Shown here piece by piece: positions 27,103-35,323 of a stretch of DNA of 64,000 nucleotides. Source of the stretch: Janthinobacterium sp. 64 (GTDB lineage Bacteria; Pseudomonadota; Gammaproteobacteria; Burkholderiales; Burkholderiaceae_D); assembly GCF_002813325.1 (NCBI RefSeq), contig NZ_PHUG01000001.1, positions 2,604,001 to 2,668,000 of the forward strand, read 5' to 3'. Under the pieces are notes generated by a model. The model was given only the letters and a program-made list of their open reading frames with translations, had not been told where the DNA came from and searched no databases. How positions within the stretch are numbered: the first letter of the stretch is position 1; the number at the start of each line of letters is the position of its first letter. The position numbers and the translations under genes were made by a program.

Positions 27103-29226
27103 TTGGCAGGCAGACACAGAGGGGCATCGTGGCGAAGGGCGCATTGGCTGCTGGTACTGGCCTGCCTGCTGCCGCCTGCCGTCCAGGCCCAGGTCGGCAA
27201 CCTTGAGCAGCATATCGCCGCCGTGCGCGAAGATGGCCGTTTCGTGCCCGCGCGCGCGCTGCAGCGCCTGCAAGAGGTGGAAACGCAGGCGCGCAGCGCG
27301 CCCCTGCCCGTGCGCGCGGAATTCCTTACCCAGCTGAGCACCGTGCGCATGCGCCTGGGACAGAACGACATCGCCATGCAGCTGGCCGAGGAGCTGATCG
27401 CCTACGCCCGCATGAACAAGAGCGACGTGGCGCTGGCGAAAGGCATGCTCAGCAAGGCCTATGTCACGTTTGCCATGAACGAACGCCGCGCTTCGCACCT
27501 GCTGGCCTTCGAAGCGGAAAAGATCGCCAACCGCACGCACGACCTGCCCGTGCGCGTACAGGCCACCATCAGCGCGGGACAGTCGTGGGCCGAGGAAGGC
27601 AATTTCCCGTTTGCGCTGGCCAAGCTGCAGGCGGCCGTCGACCTGGCGCGCCAGAGCAATTCCCCCTCCAGCCTGGCCGCCGCCCTGAATGCCCTCACCC
27701 TGCTGTACACGCAGATGCGCGAATACGACAAGGGCTTCGAGGTACTCGACGAGCTGCTGGCCGTGTCAAGCACGCTGGAATCGCCGGGCCGCATGGCGCA
27801 GGCGAAGAATACGGAATACGGGCTGGCGCTCGACGCGCAGCAGCCGCAACGGGGCCAGCGCGCCCTGCTGGCGGCCCTGGCGCTGGAACGCCAGCTGGGC
27901 GCGCGCGGCATGGTGGCCGTGACCCTCGTCAATCTGTCGGACAGCTATCTGAAAGAAAGCGACTATGCACGCGCCCTGCGCTACGCGCATGAAGCCATCA
28001 CGGCGGCGCGCCTGGTCAACAATGAACAGGTGGAGGCGACGGCGCGACTGAACATCGGCCAGGCGCTGATCGGCCAGGGACGCTTGCAGGAAGGCAAGCA
28101 AAGCGTGGCCACGGGCCTGGCCTACTACGAACGCACGGCCAACCAGCCGGACATGCAGGCCGTGCTGCTGGAATACGGCATGGCGCTGGAAAAGGCGGGC
28201 GACATGCGCGGCGCCGTCACGGCCTACCACCGCGAGCGGGGCATCTCGAACCAGCTGTTCGAAAAGCAGCGGCAGAAGGCCGTGTATGAGCTGCAAGAAA
28301 AATACGAAGCGGAAAAGAAGCAGCGCCAGATCGAACTGCTGAGCCGCGAAAATCAGCTGAAAAGCACGGAAATCGACAACCGCCGCCTGCAGCAGCGCGT
28401 GTGGTGGCTGCTGGCGCTGGTGCTGGCCATGGCGTCCGCCATCGTCGGCTTGCTGTACCGCAAGGTGCGCCACGCCAACGTGCAGCTGAAGGTGAAGAAC
28501 CAGGAACTCAAGCGCCAGAGCTCGCGCGACCCGCTGACGGCCCTGTACAACCGCCGCCACTTCCAGGAATTCATGCGCAGCCATGCGGGCAAGCCGCTGC
28601 CGGCCGGCGGCGACGCCGATGTCGTGGGGGCACTGTTCCTGCTCGATGTCGACCATTTCAAGCACGTCAACGACCGTTACGGCCATGCGGCGGGCGACCT
28701 CGTGCTGACGACGATCGCCGAAACCTTGCACGACGTATTGCGCGAAACGGACATGATCGTGCGCTGGGGCGGCGAGGAATTCCTCGCCTTCCTGCCCGCC
28801 GTCGCGCGCGATGGCCTCGACGATATTGCACGGCGCATCCTCAACGGCATGGCGGCGCAAGTCATCCATTACCAGGGGCAAACCATCCAGGTGCACGTGT
28901 CCGTGGGCTTTGCGCCCTATCCGCTGACGCCGCTGGGACGCCCGCTCACGTGGGAACGCAGCGTCAACCTGATCGACATGGCGCTGTACCTGGCCAAGGC
29001 GCACGGACGCAACCGGGCGTATGGCTTGCGCGGTTTTCAACACGTGGAAAGAACGACCCTGGAAGCGGTGGAGCAAGACCTGGAACGCGCGTGGCGCGAC
29101 GGCTTTGTCGATTTGAGCGTGGTGCTGGGGGGAACGGACGGGGTCGATGCTGCAAGCACAGCCACAGCGGCGCATGGCAAGCCAGCAGGCGCGAGCGAAG
29201 GCGTCGCGGCAGCCGCCATCACCTGA
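27103..29226 (+). CDS. diguanylate cyclase with periplasmic TPR-like sensor
   Basis: About 707 residues from a TTG start. It has a signal-type N-terminus (MAGRHRGASWRRAHWLLVLA, cleavage near AVQA). A periplasmic region of about 370 residues of TPR-like helical repeats follows (ALRYAHEAITAARLV, LNIGQALIGQGRLQEGKQ). A coiled coil (QEKYEAEKKQRQIELLSREN), one membrane helix (WWLLALVLAMASAIVGLLY) and a cytoplasmic GGDEF domain complete it. The active site is RWGGEEFLAF. An RETD inhibitory-site motif precedes it by five residues, so c-di-GMP synthesis with product feedback is expected. The TTG at 27103 was preferred because it gives a clean signal sequence after GGGGCGGGA; the frame opens at 27049. 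Confidence 0.87.
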   Translation: MAGRHRGASWRRAHWLLVLACLLPPAVQAQVGNLEQHIAAVREDGRFVPARALQRLQEVETQARSAPLPVRAEFLTQLSTVRMRLGQNDIAMQLAEELIAYARMNKSDVALAKGMLSKAYVTFAMNERRASHLLAFEAEKIANRTHDLPVRVQATISAGQSWAEEGNFPFALAKLQAAVDLARQSNSPSSLAAALNALTLLYTQMREYDKGFEVLDELLAVSSTLESPGRMAQAKNTEYGLALDAQQPQRGQRALLAALALERQLGARGMVAVTLVNLSDSYLKESDYARALRYAHEAITAARLVNNEQVEATARLNIGQALIGQGRLQEGKQSVATGLAYYERTANQPDMQAVLLEYGMALEKAGDMRGAVTAYHRERGISNQLFEKQRQKAVYELQEKYEAEKKQRQIELLSRENQLKSTEIDNRRLQQRVWWLLALVLAMASAIVGLLYRKVRHANVQLKVKNQELKRQSSRDPLTALYNRRHFQEFMRSHAGKPLPAGGDADVVGALFLLDVDHFKHVNDRYGHAAGDLVLTTIAETLHDVLRETDMIVRWGGEEFLAFLPAVARDGLDDIARRILNGMAAQVIHYQGQTIQVHVSVGFAPYPLTPLGRPLTWERSVNLIDMALYLAKAHGRNRAYGLRGFQHVERTTLEAVEQDLERAWRDGFVDLSVVLGGTDGVDAASTATAAHGKPAGASEGVAAAAIT

Positions 29227-29250
29227 CGGCAGCTACCGGTCCTGGCACGA

Positions 29251-29583
29251 TTACTTGTGCGCGGCGTCCTGCATCTTTTCGCCGGCTTTTTCCACTTTCT
29301 TGCCCACGGCATCGGCCGCTTCGCTCATTTTCTTGTCGGCGTCAGCGGCGACCTGGTCCATCTTGGCGCCCGTGTCGGCAGCAGCCTTGCTCACGGCATC
29401 GTCGGCCTTGGTAGCGGCGGCCTTGATGTCGGCTTCAGCCTTGGCAGCGGCCGCATCGATCTTTTGGCCAGCCTGTTCCGCAGGACCTGCGGCGGCGACA
29501 TCATCCTTTTTCTGGCAGGCAGCCAGTGCCACAACCATCATGCCGGCGGCACACACGGTCATCCAATTTTTGCTTGCTTTCAT
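29251..29583 (-). CDS. small Ala/Lys/Asp-rich lipoprotein
   Basis: A 110-residue protein with a lipobox (VVALAAC, Cys near residue 21). After it comes a helical repeat-like body rich in Ala, Lys, Asp and Glu with an 11-residue flavour (KAEADIKAAATKADDAVSKA). The amphipathic pattern suggests a coiled coil or a LEA/YtxH-like stress protein, probably anchored in the outer membrane. The ATG at 29583 follows AAAGGGA. It is convergent with the diguanylate cyclase gene and has no operon partner. I do not recognise a specific family, and the function is unknown. Confidence 0.75.
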   Translation of the reverse strand: MKASKNWMTVCAAGMMVVALAACQKKDDVAAAGPAEQAGQKIDAAAAKAEADIKAAATKADDAVSKAAADTGAKMDQVAADADKKMSEAADAVGKKVEKAGEKMQDAAHK

Positions 29584-29720
29584 GATATTCCCTTTCATTG
29601 TTATCAAAAGACACAGATCAGTTCGCAATATACACCTGGCTAAAATTTTCTAGCGTTCGCTAACGCACATAAAAACAGGCTTTTGTGGCGTAGTTGTAAG
29701 CAATGGTATCTTGATATCTT

Positions 29721-31001
29721 TCAGCCATGTTTTCCCTGTGCCGAAGGGAGAGCCTGATAGCCATCCGTCAGGGTGTGCAGGAAGGCAATCACGTCGGCGA
29801 TCTCCGCGTCGTTCAGGGCCGGCGCCTGGCCCGGCTGGCGGTCGAACGGCGCTTCCACGTTCACGTTCGCCACCAGGCCAGGCGGCAGGTCGTCGTATTT
29901 GCGCACCTTGCCGTTCTTATCCGTCGGATACCATTTTTGCGGCGCCGTATCGCGCTGCACGTAAAAGCGCAGCACCTGCTCCAGGCTGGTAAAGCTGCCG
30001 TTGTGGAAAAACACCTTGCGCAGGGCGACGTTGCGCAGGGACGGCGTCTTGAAGCTGCCGCAGTACTCTTTATGTTCCATCAAGTCGGTGCGGTCCGGGC
30101 CGCACAAGCCCATGTCGAAAAAGGCCGGATCCGCGTTGACGGGCAGCTTGCCATTGCGCGGCACGCCAATATTGATCAAGCCGTAATCCGTAAATTGGGG
30201 AAAGGCGCCGCCGGAAGTGACCTGGCTGATATGGCAGGACGCGCAATTGCCCTTGCGTTCATCGTTGAACAGAGCCAGGCCGCGCGCTTCCTGCGGGCTC
30301 AAGACGGCCTGCTTGCGCAGCACGGCGTCGTACTTGCTCGTGTACGGATAGAAGTCCAACGGGCTTTCCTGGAACACTTCCAGCGACATCAGCGCCCAGC
30401 GCAAGGCCTGGCCCGGCTGCTCGAAGATATCGGCGCCATACGTCTGGCGGAACTGCGCCGCCAGGGGGCCGGCCTTCAATTTGGCGATGACGGCGGCCGC
30501 ATCGCGGTTGCCCATCTCGCGCGCTGACAACAACGGCGCCAGCGCCTGCTCATGGCCCGACTGGGCGCGCCCATCCCAGTTGCGCCCGCCCGTGGGACCG
30601 GCGTCGACGCTGTCGTCGCCATCGTCGTCATGATAGTGCTCGGTGAAGGCGGGCGCCGTCTGCAGGTAGCGCAGCGAGGGCGCGGCGCGCGTGCCCGCAT
30701 CCTTCAATTCCGGGCCACCCAGCTGCACCGCCAGCCCATTTGGCGGGCCGTACGCATGCTCGGGACTGTGACAGCTGGCGCACGACATTTTTCCTGAGAC
30801 AGACAGGCTGGGCTCGAAAAACATGGCGCGGCCCATGGCCGTCATCTGGGCCACGGAAGGCTGATGTTTCAGGGTGGGCGCGTAGGCGCCGGACAGATAG
30901 GCGGGCTTGGCGACGGCTTCTTTTTGCGCTGCAGGATGGCAGGCGGCCAGCAGGCAGGCGGCTACAAAGGCAAGCAGCAAGGGGGAGTTCGTTTTCATCA
31001 T
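29721..31001 (-). CDS. di-heme cytochrome c peroxidase family lipoprotein (MauG/CcpA-like)
   Basis: A 426-residue protein with an N-terminal lipobox (FVAACLLAACHP). Two c-type heme sites are visible: CASCHSPEH in the first third and CASCHISQ about 170 residues later. Other family signatures include FFHNGSFTSLEQVLRFY and TPSLRNVALRKVFFHNG. Members reduce hydrogen peroxide or oxidise protein substrates in the periplasm. Start uncertain: MMKTNS gives two adjacent ATGs (31001 or 30998) and no strong ribosome site. It is divergent from the AcpA-type phosphoesterase gene and shares a 163-bp intergenic region containing a Pho-box-like motif. Confidence 0.88.
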   Translation of the reverse strand: MMKTNSPLLLAFVAACLLAACHPAAQKEAVAKPAYLSGAYAPTLKHQPSVAQMTAMGRAMFFEPSLSVSGKMSCASCHSPEHAYGPPNGLAVQLGGPELKDAGTRAAPSLRYLQTAPAFTEHYHDDDGDDSVDAGPTGGRNWDGRAQSGHEQALAPLLSAREMGNRDAAAVIAKLKAGPLAAQFRQTYGADIFEQPGQALRWALMSLEVFQESPLDFYPYTSKYDAVLRKQAVLSPQEARGLALFNDERKGNCASCHISQVTSGGAFPQFTDYGLINIGVPRNGKLPVNADPAFFDMGLCGPDRTDLMEHKEYCGSFKTPSLRNVALRKVFFHNGSFTSLEQVLRFYVQRDTAPQKWYPTDKNGKVRKYDDLPPGLVANVNVEAPFDRQPGQAPALNDAEIADVIAFLHTLTDGYQALPSAQGKHG

Positions 31002-31079
31002 GGGCTGGCAGCGTAGCAACGGCATGTGACGGCTGCGTGACAAAACCCTGCAAAACCTCATGTATCAAGTCCGTACATT

Positions 31080-31119
31080 ACGTCATGTAACAGGCGCTGA
31101 CATGTCATGGAGCTGACAT
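31080..31119 (+). promoter_or_regulatory. Pho-box-like direct repeats upstream of the phosphoesterase gene
   Basis: ATGTCAT (31102-31108), four bases and CTGACAT (31113-31119) match the 7-4-7 layout of the PhoB site (CTGTCAT-N4-CTGTCAT) with two mismatches. A further ACGTCAT at 31080 sits exactly two 11-bp turns upstream. Location ahead of a phosphatase-like gene makes phosphate-starvation control plausible. Derived by eye. Confidence 0.55.
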
Positions 31120-31164
31120 ATTGCCTGCCTAGCATGCGACGTTTTCCACCCAAAAGGCATGCAT

Positions 31165-33285
31165 ATGAAACCGCACTCCCGCCCCGTCTTACGTCCCCTG
31201 CCTATCCTGCTGTCGCTGGGCCTGGCCGCCTGCGGCAGCAACTATGCGATCACGCCCAGCACCACGGGCCAGGTGATCGGCAGCTACTATGAAAACGCCC
31301 AGGTGTGCCTGGAAAGCGCCACGGCCAAGCTCACGTGCGACAGCGCCTCCACCGCCGTACGCACGGTGGCCGACGGCAGCTACACCTTGGACGGCAAGGG
31401 CGCCGTGCTGGTGACCGTCGGCACGGATGCCATCCGCCATGAAGCCATCGGCGACGCGGGCACCAAGGTCACGCAAAAACTGCTGCTGCGCGCCCCCGCC
31501 GGGCACAGCGCCTTCGTCAGCGCCCTGTCGACGGAACTGGCGCAAGTCATGGATGGCAATGGCGGCGACTTTGCGTCCGCCAGCGGCAAGCTGGCCGCGC
31601 GCATCGGCGTGTCCGAAGCGGGTCTGGCGTCGGACTTCAACAAGGCCAGCGGCGACGAGCTGGCGAAACTGAAGGCGGAAAACGCCAGCGTGACGGCCTT
31701 GATCGCCAGCGCCAGCGCACAGGCGGCGCCCGCCGACGCGCTGGCCGCACTGAATAGCAGCTTGGCGCTGAACAATATCCAGACCATCGTCGTCATCTAC
31801 GCGGAAAACCGCGGCTTCGACAATCTGTACGGCCTGTTCCCGGGCGCCAACGGCGTACCGGGCGTCAATCCCACATCGACGTCCTCGTACGTGCCGCAGA
31901 AAGACATCGACGGCAGCACCCTGCCCGTGCTGCCGCCCACCTGGGGCGGCATGACGGCGGCAGGCCAGAGCACCGTCATCACGCAGGCGCAATCGGCCAA
32001 CCTGCCCAACAAACCGTTCCAGATAGACGACGCCAATAGCCCACTGTACCTGCCGCAATCGGTGATCACGCGCGACCTGGTGCACCGCTTCTACAACAAC
32101 CAGATGCAGATCAACGGCGGCGCCAACGACAAGTTCGCGGCCTATTCCGATGCGGGCGGCCTGTCGATGGGCTATTACGACGGCAGCAAGATGCAGCTGT
32201 GGGACATCGCGAAACAATATGCGCTGGCCGACAACCTGTTCATCGGCGCCTTCGGCGGCTCCTTCCTCACGCACCAGTACCTGATCTGCGCCTGCGCTCC
32301 CACGTATCCGAACGCGGATACGTCGGTGGCGAAAGGCTCGATCGCCAAGATCGACGTCGACGCCAACGGCAACTTCCTGCACCTGACGCCATCCGCCACG
32401 GCGCCGACCACGGTCTTGAACGGCGCGCCTGCCTATGCCAACGACGGCGCGCTGACGCCGGCCGACAGCACGGGCATGTTCTACGCCGTCAATACCATGC
32501 AGCCGCCGTTCCAGCCCAGCAGCAACGCGCCCGCCTCGGCCGACAGCAGCAAGCTGTTTGCGGACACGGGCAAGGCCAACACCCTGCCGCCGCAAACGCA
32601 GACGAATATCGGCGACCTGCTCTCTGGCAAGAACATCGACTGGGCCTGGTATGCGGGCGCCTGGAAGGACACGACGGCCCTGGCCACGGCCAGCGCGCGC
32701 GCCGGCAGCTTCCCGAATCCGCCCAACTTCCAGTTCCACCACCAGCCGTTCAACTATTTTGCCAACATGGACCCCGTGAAGGCGCCCGCCTACCGCGCCG
32801 CCCACCTGCGCGACTTCGACAGCCAGTTCCTGGCCGACGCGAGCGCCGGCAAGCTGCCGCCCGTGACCTTCTACAAGCCGCAGGGCAACTTGAACCAGCA
32901 TGCGGGCTACGCCAGCGTGGCCGACGGCGACGCGCACATCGCCGGCGTCATCGCCCAGCTGAAGAAAAGTCCGCAATGGAAAAACATGCTGGTCATCGTC
33001 ACCTACGATGAAAACGGCGGCTTTTATGACCACGCCGCGCCGCCGAAGGGCGACCGCTGGGGTCCAGGCACGCGCGTGCCGGCCATCCTCGTCTCGCCGT
33101 ACGTGAAAAAGGGCTTGGTTGATCATACGCAATACGATTCAGCCTCCATCCTGCGCGCCATCACGCACCGCTTCTCGCTGCCCGTACTCGATGGTTTGAG
33201 CACGCGCGACAAGGCGCTGGTGGCCAACGGCGGCAAGCCCATGGGCGACTTCAGCGCCGCGCTGGCCTTGGTACCGCAAGAGTAA
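31165..33285 (+). CDS. AcpA-type acid phosphatase / phospholipase C-like phosphoesterase lipoprotein
   Basis: A 706-residue protein with a lipobox (LLSLGLAACGSN). An N-terminal region of about 185 residues resembles no domain I know. The phosphoesterase domain follows, with family motifs VVIYAENRGFDNLYGLFPGA (metal and nucleophile region), TRDLVHRFYNNQMQINGG, GAFGGSFLTHQYLICAC and VTYDENGGFYDHAAPP. Family members remove phosphate from phosphoesters or phospholipids outside the cytoplasm. The ATG at 31165 was preferred over 31159 because AAAAGG lies at proper spacing. It pairs divergently with the di-heme peroxidase, and a strong terminator follows. Confidence 0.87.
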   Translation: MKPHSRPVLRPLPILLSLGLAACGSNYAITPSTTGQVIGSYYENAQVCLESATAKLTCDSASTAVRTVADGSYTLDGKGAVLVTVGTDAIRHEAIGDAGTKVTQKLLLRAPAGHSAFVSALSTELAQVMDGNGGDFASASGKLAARIGVSEAGLASDFNKASGDELAKLKAENASVTALIASASAQAAPADALAALNSSLALNNIQTIVVIYAENRGFDNLYGLFPGANGVPGVNPTSTSSYVPQKDIDGSTLPVLPPTWGGMTAAGQSTVITQAQSANLPNKPFQIDDANSPLYLPQSVITRDLVHRFYNNQMQINGGANDKFAAYSDAGGLSMGYYDGSKMQLWDIAKQYALADNLFIGAFGGSFLTHQYLICACAPTYPNADTSVAKGSIAKIDVDANGNFLHLTPSATAPTTVLNGAPAYANDGALTPADSTGMFYAVNTMQPPFQPSSNAPASADSSKLFADTGKANTLPPQTQTNIGDLLSGKNIDWAWYAGAWKDTTALATASARAGSFPNPPNFQFHHQPFNYFANMDPVKAPAYRAAHLRDFDSQFLADASAGKLPPVTFYKPQGNLNQHAGYASVADGDAHIAGVIAQLKKSPQWKNMLVIVTYDENGGFYDHAAPPKGDRWGPGTRVPAILVSPYVKKGLVDHTQYDSASILRAITHRFSLPVLDGLSTRDKALVANGGKPMGDFSAALALVPQE

Positions 33286-33309
33286 GGCTGAGTAAGCCTG
33301 AGTAAAATT

Positions 33310-33341
33310 CGCCCGCCCGGCTTGGCAGCGGCGGGCGTTTT
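33310..33341. terminator. bidirectional terminator between convergent genes
   Basis: CGCCCGCC and GGCGGGCG form an 8-bp GC stem with TTTT on the plus side. It lies between the phosphoesterase stop (33285) and the convergent gene ending at 33356, so it probably serves the plus-strand transcript mainly. Confidence 0.72.
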
Positions 33342-33355
33342 ACATGTTGTTGGCG

Positions 33356-34282
33356 CTACTGGCCCGGGGACGCATCGAGCAGCGAACGTTCGAGCAATTG
33401 CGACAACGCCGTGCGCAGCGCCTGCGTGCGCGCCGCCAGTTCCGGCCGTTGATAGCGCTCGGCGGCGATCAGGCTGCTTTCCAGGCAGACGCGGTCGCTT
33501 TTCGCCAGGCAAGCGTCGGCCAGATCGAGCTGGGCGCTGGCTTGCGCCACTTTGACCTTGGCGTCGAGTTCCAGCGTGTCGGGATCGTCGCCCCAGCGTT
33601 TTACGTAGACGGCCAGGCGCGTGGCGGCCACGTCCGGCTTGCCCGCGTCGAGCGCCTGGTTGACGCTGCCCTGCAGCGCCAGCCACGCCTGCGCCCGCTG
33701 CTGTTGCTTCTCGCAAGTAGCGGCGGACTTGGTGATGCTCGCCTGCAAGCGTTTGATCTGCGCGGCGGGCGCCCTGGCGCTTTTCAGCACGGCCAGCGCG
33801 CTACGCGCCCCGTCCAGGTCGCACTGCGCCGCCAGCGCAGTGGCGGCCTCGACCTGTTCCGCCACGCTGGCCGGCTTGTCTGCCGGCTTGTTATAAAACC
33901 AGATACCGGTCAGCACCACGGCCGCAGCGATCCAGGTGCGCAAGCGCACGGGTGGCCGTGGCGGCGGCACCGAACCCTTGATGGGAGGCTTGGCGGGCGG
34001 CGCCTTGGCTGGTGCTGGCGCGGGCGCCGCTGCGGCAGCCGGTGGCGGGGCAGGCTGGGGAGCCGGAGCGGGCTGGGGCGCAGCTTGCGGTGCAGGAACC
34101 GGTGGGGCGACGGGCACAGGCGGCGGCGCCACTGCCTTCGCCAGAACCGGCGCTGGCGCTACCTGGCGCGCGCCGCAAAACGGGCAATGCGCCACGCGCA
34201 GCGGCAAGGTCCGGCCGCAAGCGGCGTTGATGCAAACGTCATTCACTGTTTCAAGCACATTCCAACCTTTTCCTGGAGTCAT
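33356..34282 (-). CDS. zinc-ribbon / Pro-Ala-rich linker / membrane protein of unknown function
   Basis: A 308-residue protein. The N-terminus has a short zinc-ribbon-like set of cysteines (CINAACGRTLPL then CPFCGARQ). A linker of about 65 residues made almost only of Pro, Ala and Val follows, then one membrane helix (LRTWIAAAVVLTGIWFY). The C-terminal region is helical and spectrin-like, about 170 residues with two likely disulfide-capable Cys. The layout suggests a cytoplasmic metal-binding head, a flexible spacer and an extracytoplasmic bundle, but orientation is not certain. A GTG at 34258 after AGGAAAAGG is an alternative start. It is divergent from the two-gene beta-rich cassette at 34427. 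Confidence 0.75.
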   Translation of the reverse strand: MTPGKGWNVLETVNDVCINAACGRTLPLRVAHCPFCGARQVAPAPVLAKAVAPPPVPVAPPVPAPQAAPQPAPAPQPAPPPAAAAAPAPAPAKAPPAKPPIKGSVPPPRPPVRLRTWIAAAVVLTGIWFYNKPADKPASVAEQVEAATALAAQCDLDGARSALAVLKSARAPAAQIKRLQASITKSAATCEKQQQRAQAWLALQGSVNQALDAGKPDVAATRLAVYVKRWGDDPDTLELDAKVKVAQASAQLDLADACLAKSDRVCLESSLIAAERYQRPELAARTQALRTALSQLLERSLLDASPGQ

Positions 34283-34426
34283 TCCACTGCATTCTGCCGC
34301 AATATTACCTTACGCAAGCACGGCAACGGCGCACCGGCGCCGTGTTCCATGGCCTTGATACCGATCAAAAAGCCGCCGCCGCCGCGTCCTAAGCTGGAAG
34401 CACCGGCCAAGAACAAGGAGAACGCC

Positions 34427-35323
34427 ATGTCAGCCCACCTGATCATCGAAGACGGCCAGCCCTGGTGGGACAGCGCCGACATCTGGGTCGTGCCAGGCAA
34501 TGATCCGAATGGCCCGCCGGGCGCGCCCATCGCCGGCACCAGCAATTATCTGTGGGGCCGCGTGCACAACACGGGCGACAGCGCCTCGAACGGCGTGCGC
34601 GTGGACTTTTACTGGGCCGACCCGTCCGGCCAGATCGCCGTCGGTGCCGCCACGCAGATCGGTTCCGCGTTTGCCGACTTGCCGCCCGGCGCCACGCAGG
34701 AAGTGCTGTGCCTCGTGCCCTGGGTGCCCGTCATCGTCAACGGCGGCCACGAATGCCTGCTGGCCGTGGCCCATGGCGCGGGCGACATCAACCCGCTGCC
34801 CGACCCGCTGCCCAACGGCTTTGCCTTCCAGCCCAAACAGCACGAGCAGATCGCCCAGCGCAACGTCACCGTGGTGCTGGCGGCCAGGCGCGCGCAACTG
34901 CTGTCCATCGCGGTGGCGGCCCTGCCCCGCGCAACGAAAAAAGTGGAACTGCAGCTGGAGTATGGCGGCGAGCTGCCGGAACGCCTGCTGGCCACCCTGG
35001 GCCTGGAAAGATGGCAGCCGGCCAGGGAAGCGCACCTGGTAGCGGGTCTGGCGCGCACGCCCCATTGCAATGGCGATACGCCCGGCGAGCAAAAGCTGGC
35101 GCTGGACGTGCCGCGCGGCCAGGCGCAGGCCGTGTACCTGAGCGTGCGCGCCGAAGCCTTGCCGCCACGCCAATATGCGCTGCTGCGCGTGCTGGAAAGC
35201 CAGGACGGCAAGCTCATGGGCGGCATCACGTATCTCGTCACCGATCTGGAGAAAGAGCAAGCGCAAGAGCAGGCGCAAGAGCCCGCGCAAGAGCGGCACC
35301 ACCCCGAGGAGCAAGCATCATGA
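34427..35323 (+). CDS. hypothetical beta-rich protein (CARDB-like fold suspected)
   Basis: A 298-residue protein with no signal peptide. Residues 1-125 look like an Ig/CARDB-type beta sandwich (NYLWGRVHNTGDSASNGVRV, DFYWADPSGQ, FADLPPGATQEVLCLVPWVP), the pattern seen in cell-surface adhesion modules. A second half of alternating strands follows, ending in a charged low-complexity tail with a 12-bp DNA repeat. The ATG after AAGGAG is well supported. It overlaps the next gene by 4 nt (ATGA), so the two products are made together and probably interact. No function can be assigned. Confidence 0.7.
   Translation: MSAHLIIEDGQPWWDSADIWVVPGNDPNGPPGAPIAGTSNYLWGRVHNTGDSASNGVRVDFYWADPSGQIAVGAATQIGSAFADLPPGATQEVLCLVPWVPVIVNGGHECLLAVAHGAGDINPLPDPLPNGFAFQPKQHEQIAQRNVTVVLAARRAQLLSIAVAALPRATKKVELQLEYGGELPERLLATLGLERWQPAREAHLVAGLARTPHCNGDTPGEQKLALDVPRGQAQAVYLSVRAEALPPRQYALLRVLESQDGKLMGGITYLVTDLEKEQAQEQAQEPAQERHHPEEQAS
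35255..35290 (+). repeat. three tandem 12-bp repeats in the C-terminal coding region
   Basis: GAGCAAGCGCAA, GAGCAGGCGCAA and GAGCCCGCGCAA lie in tandem and encode an EQAQ-EQAQ-EPAQ stretch. Copy-number slippage would add or remove four residues without a frameshift. Confidence 0.8.

Noticed and set aside
34552..35319. N-terminal extension of the second beta-rich protein (frame open from 34552)
   Set aside because: The extension is an Arg/Ala/Gly-rich shadow of the upstream gene. The ATG at 35320 overlapping the upstream stop is the natural start.
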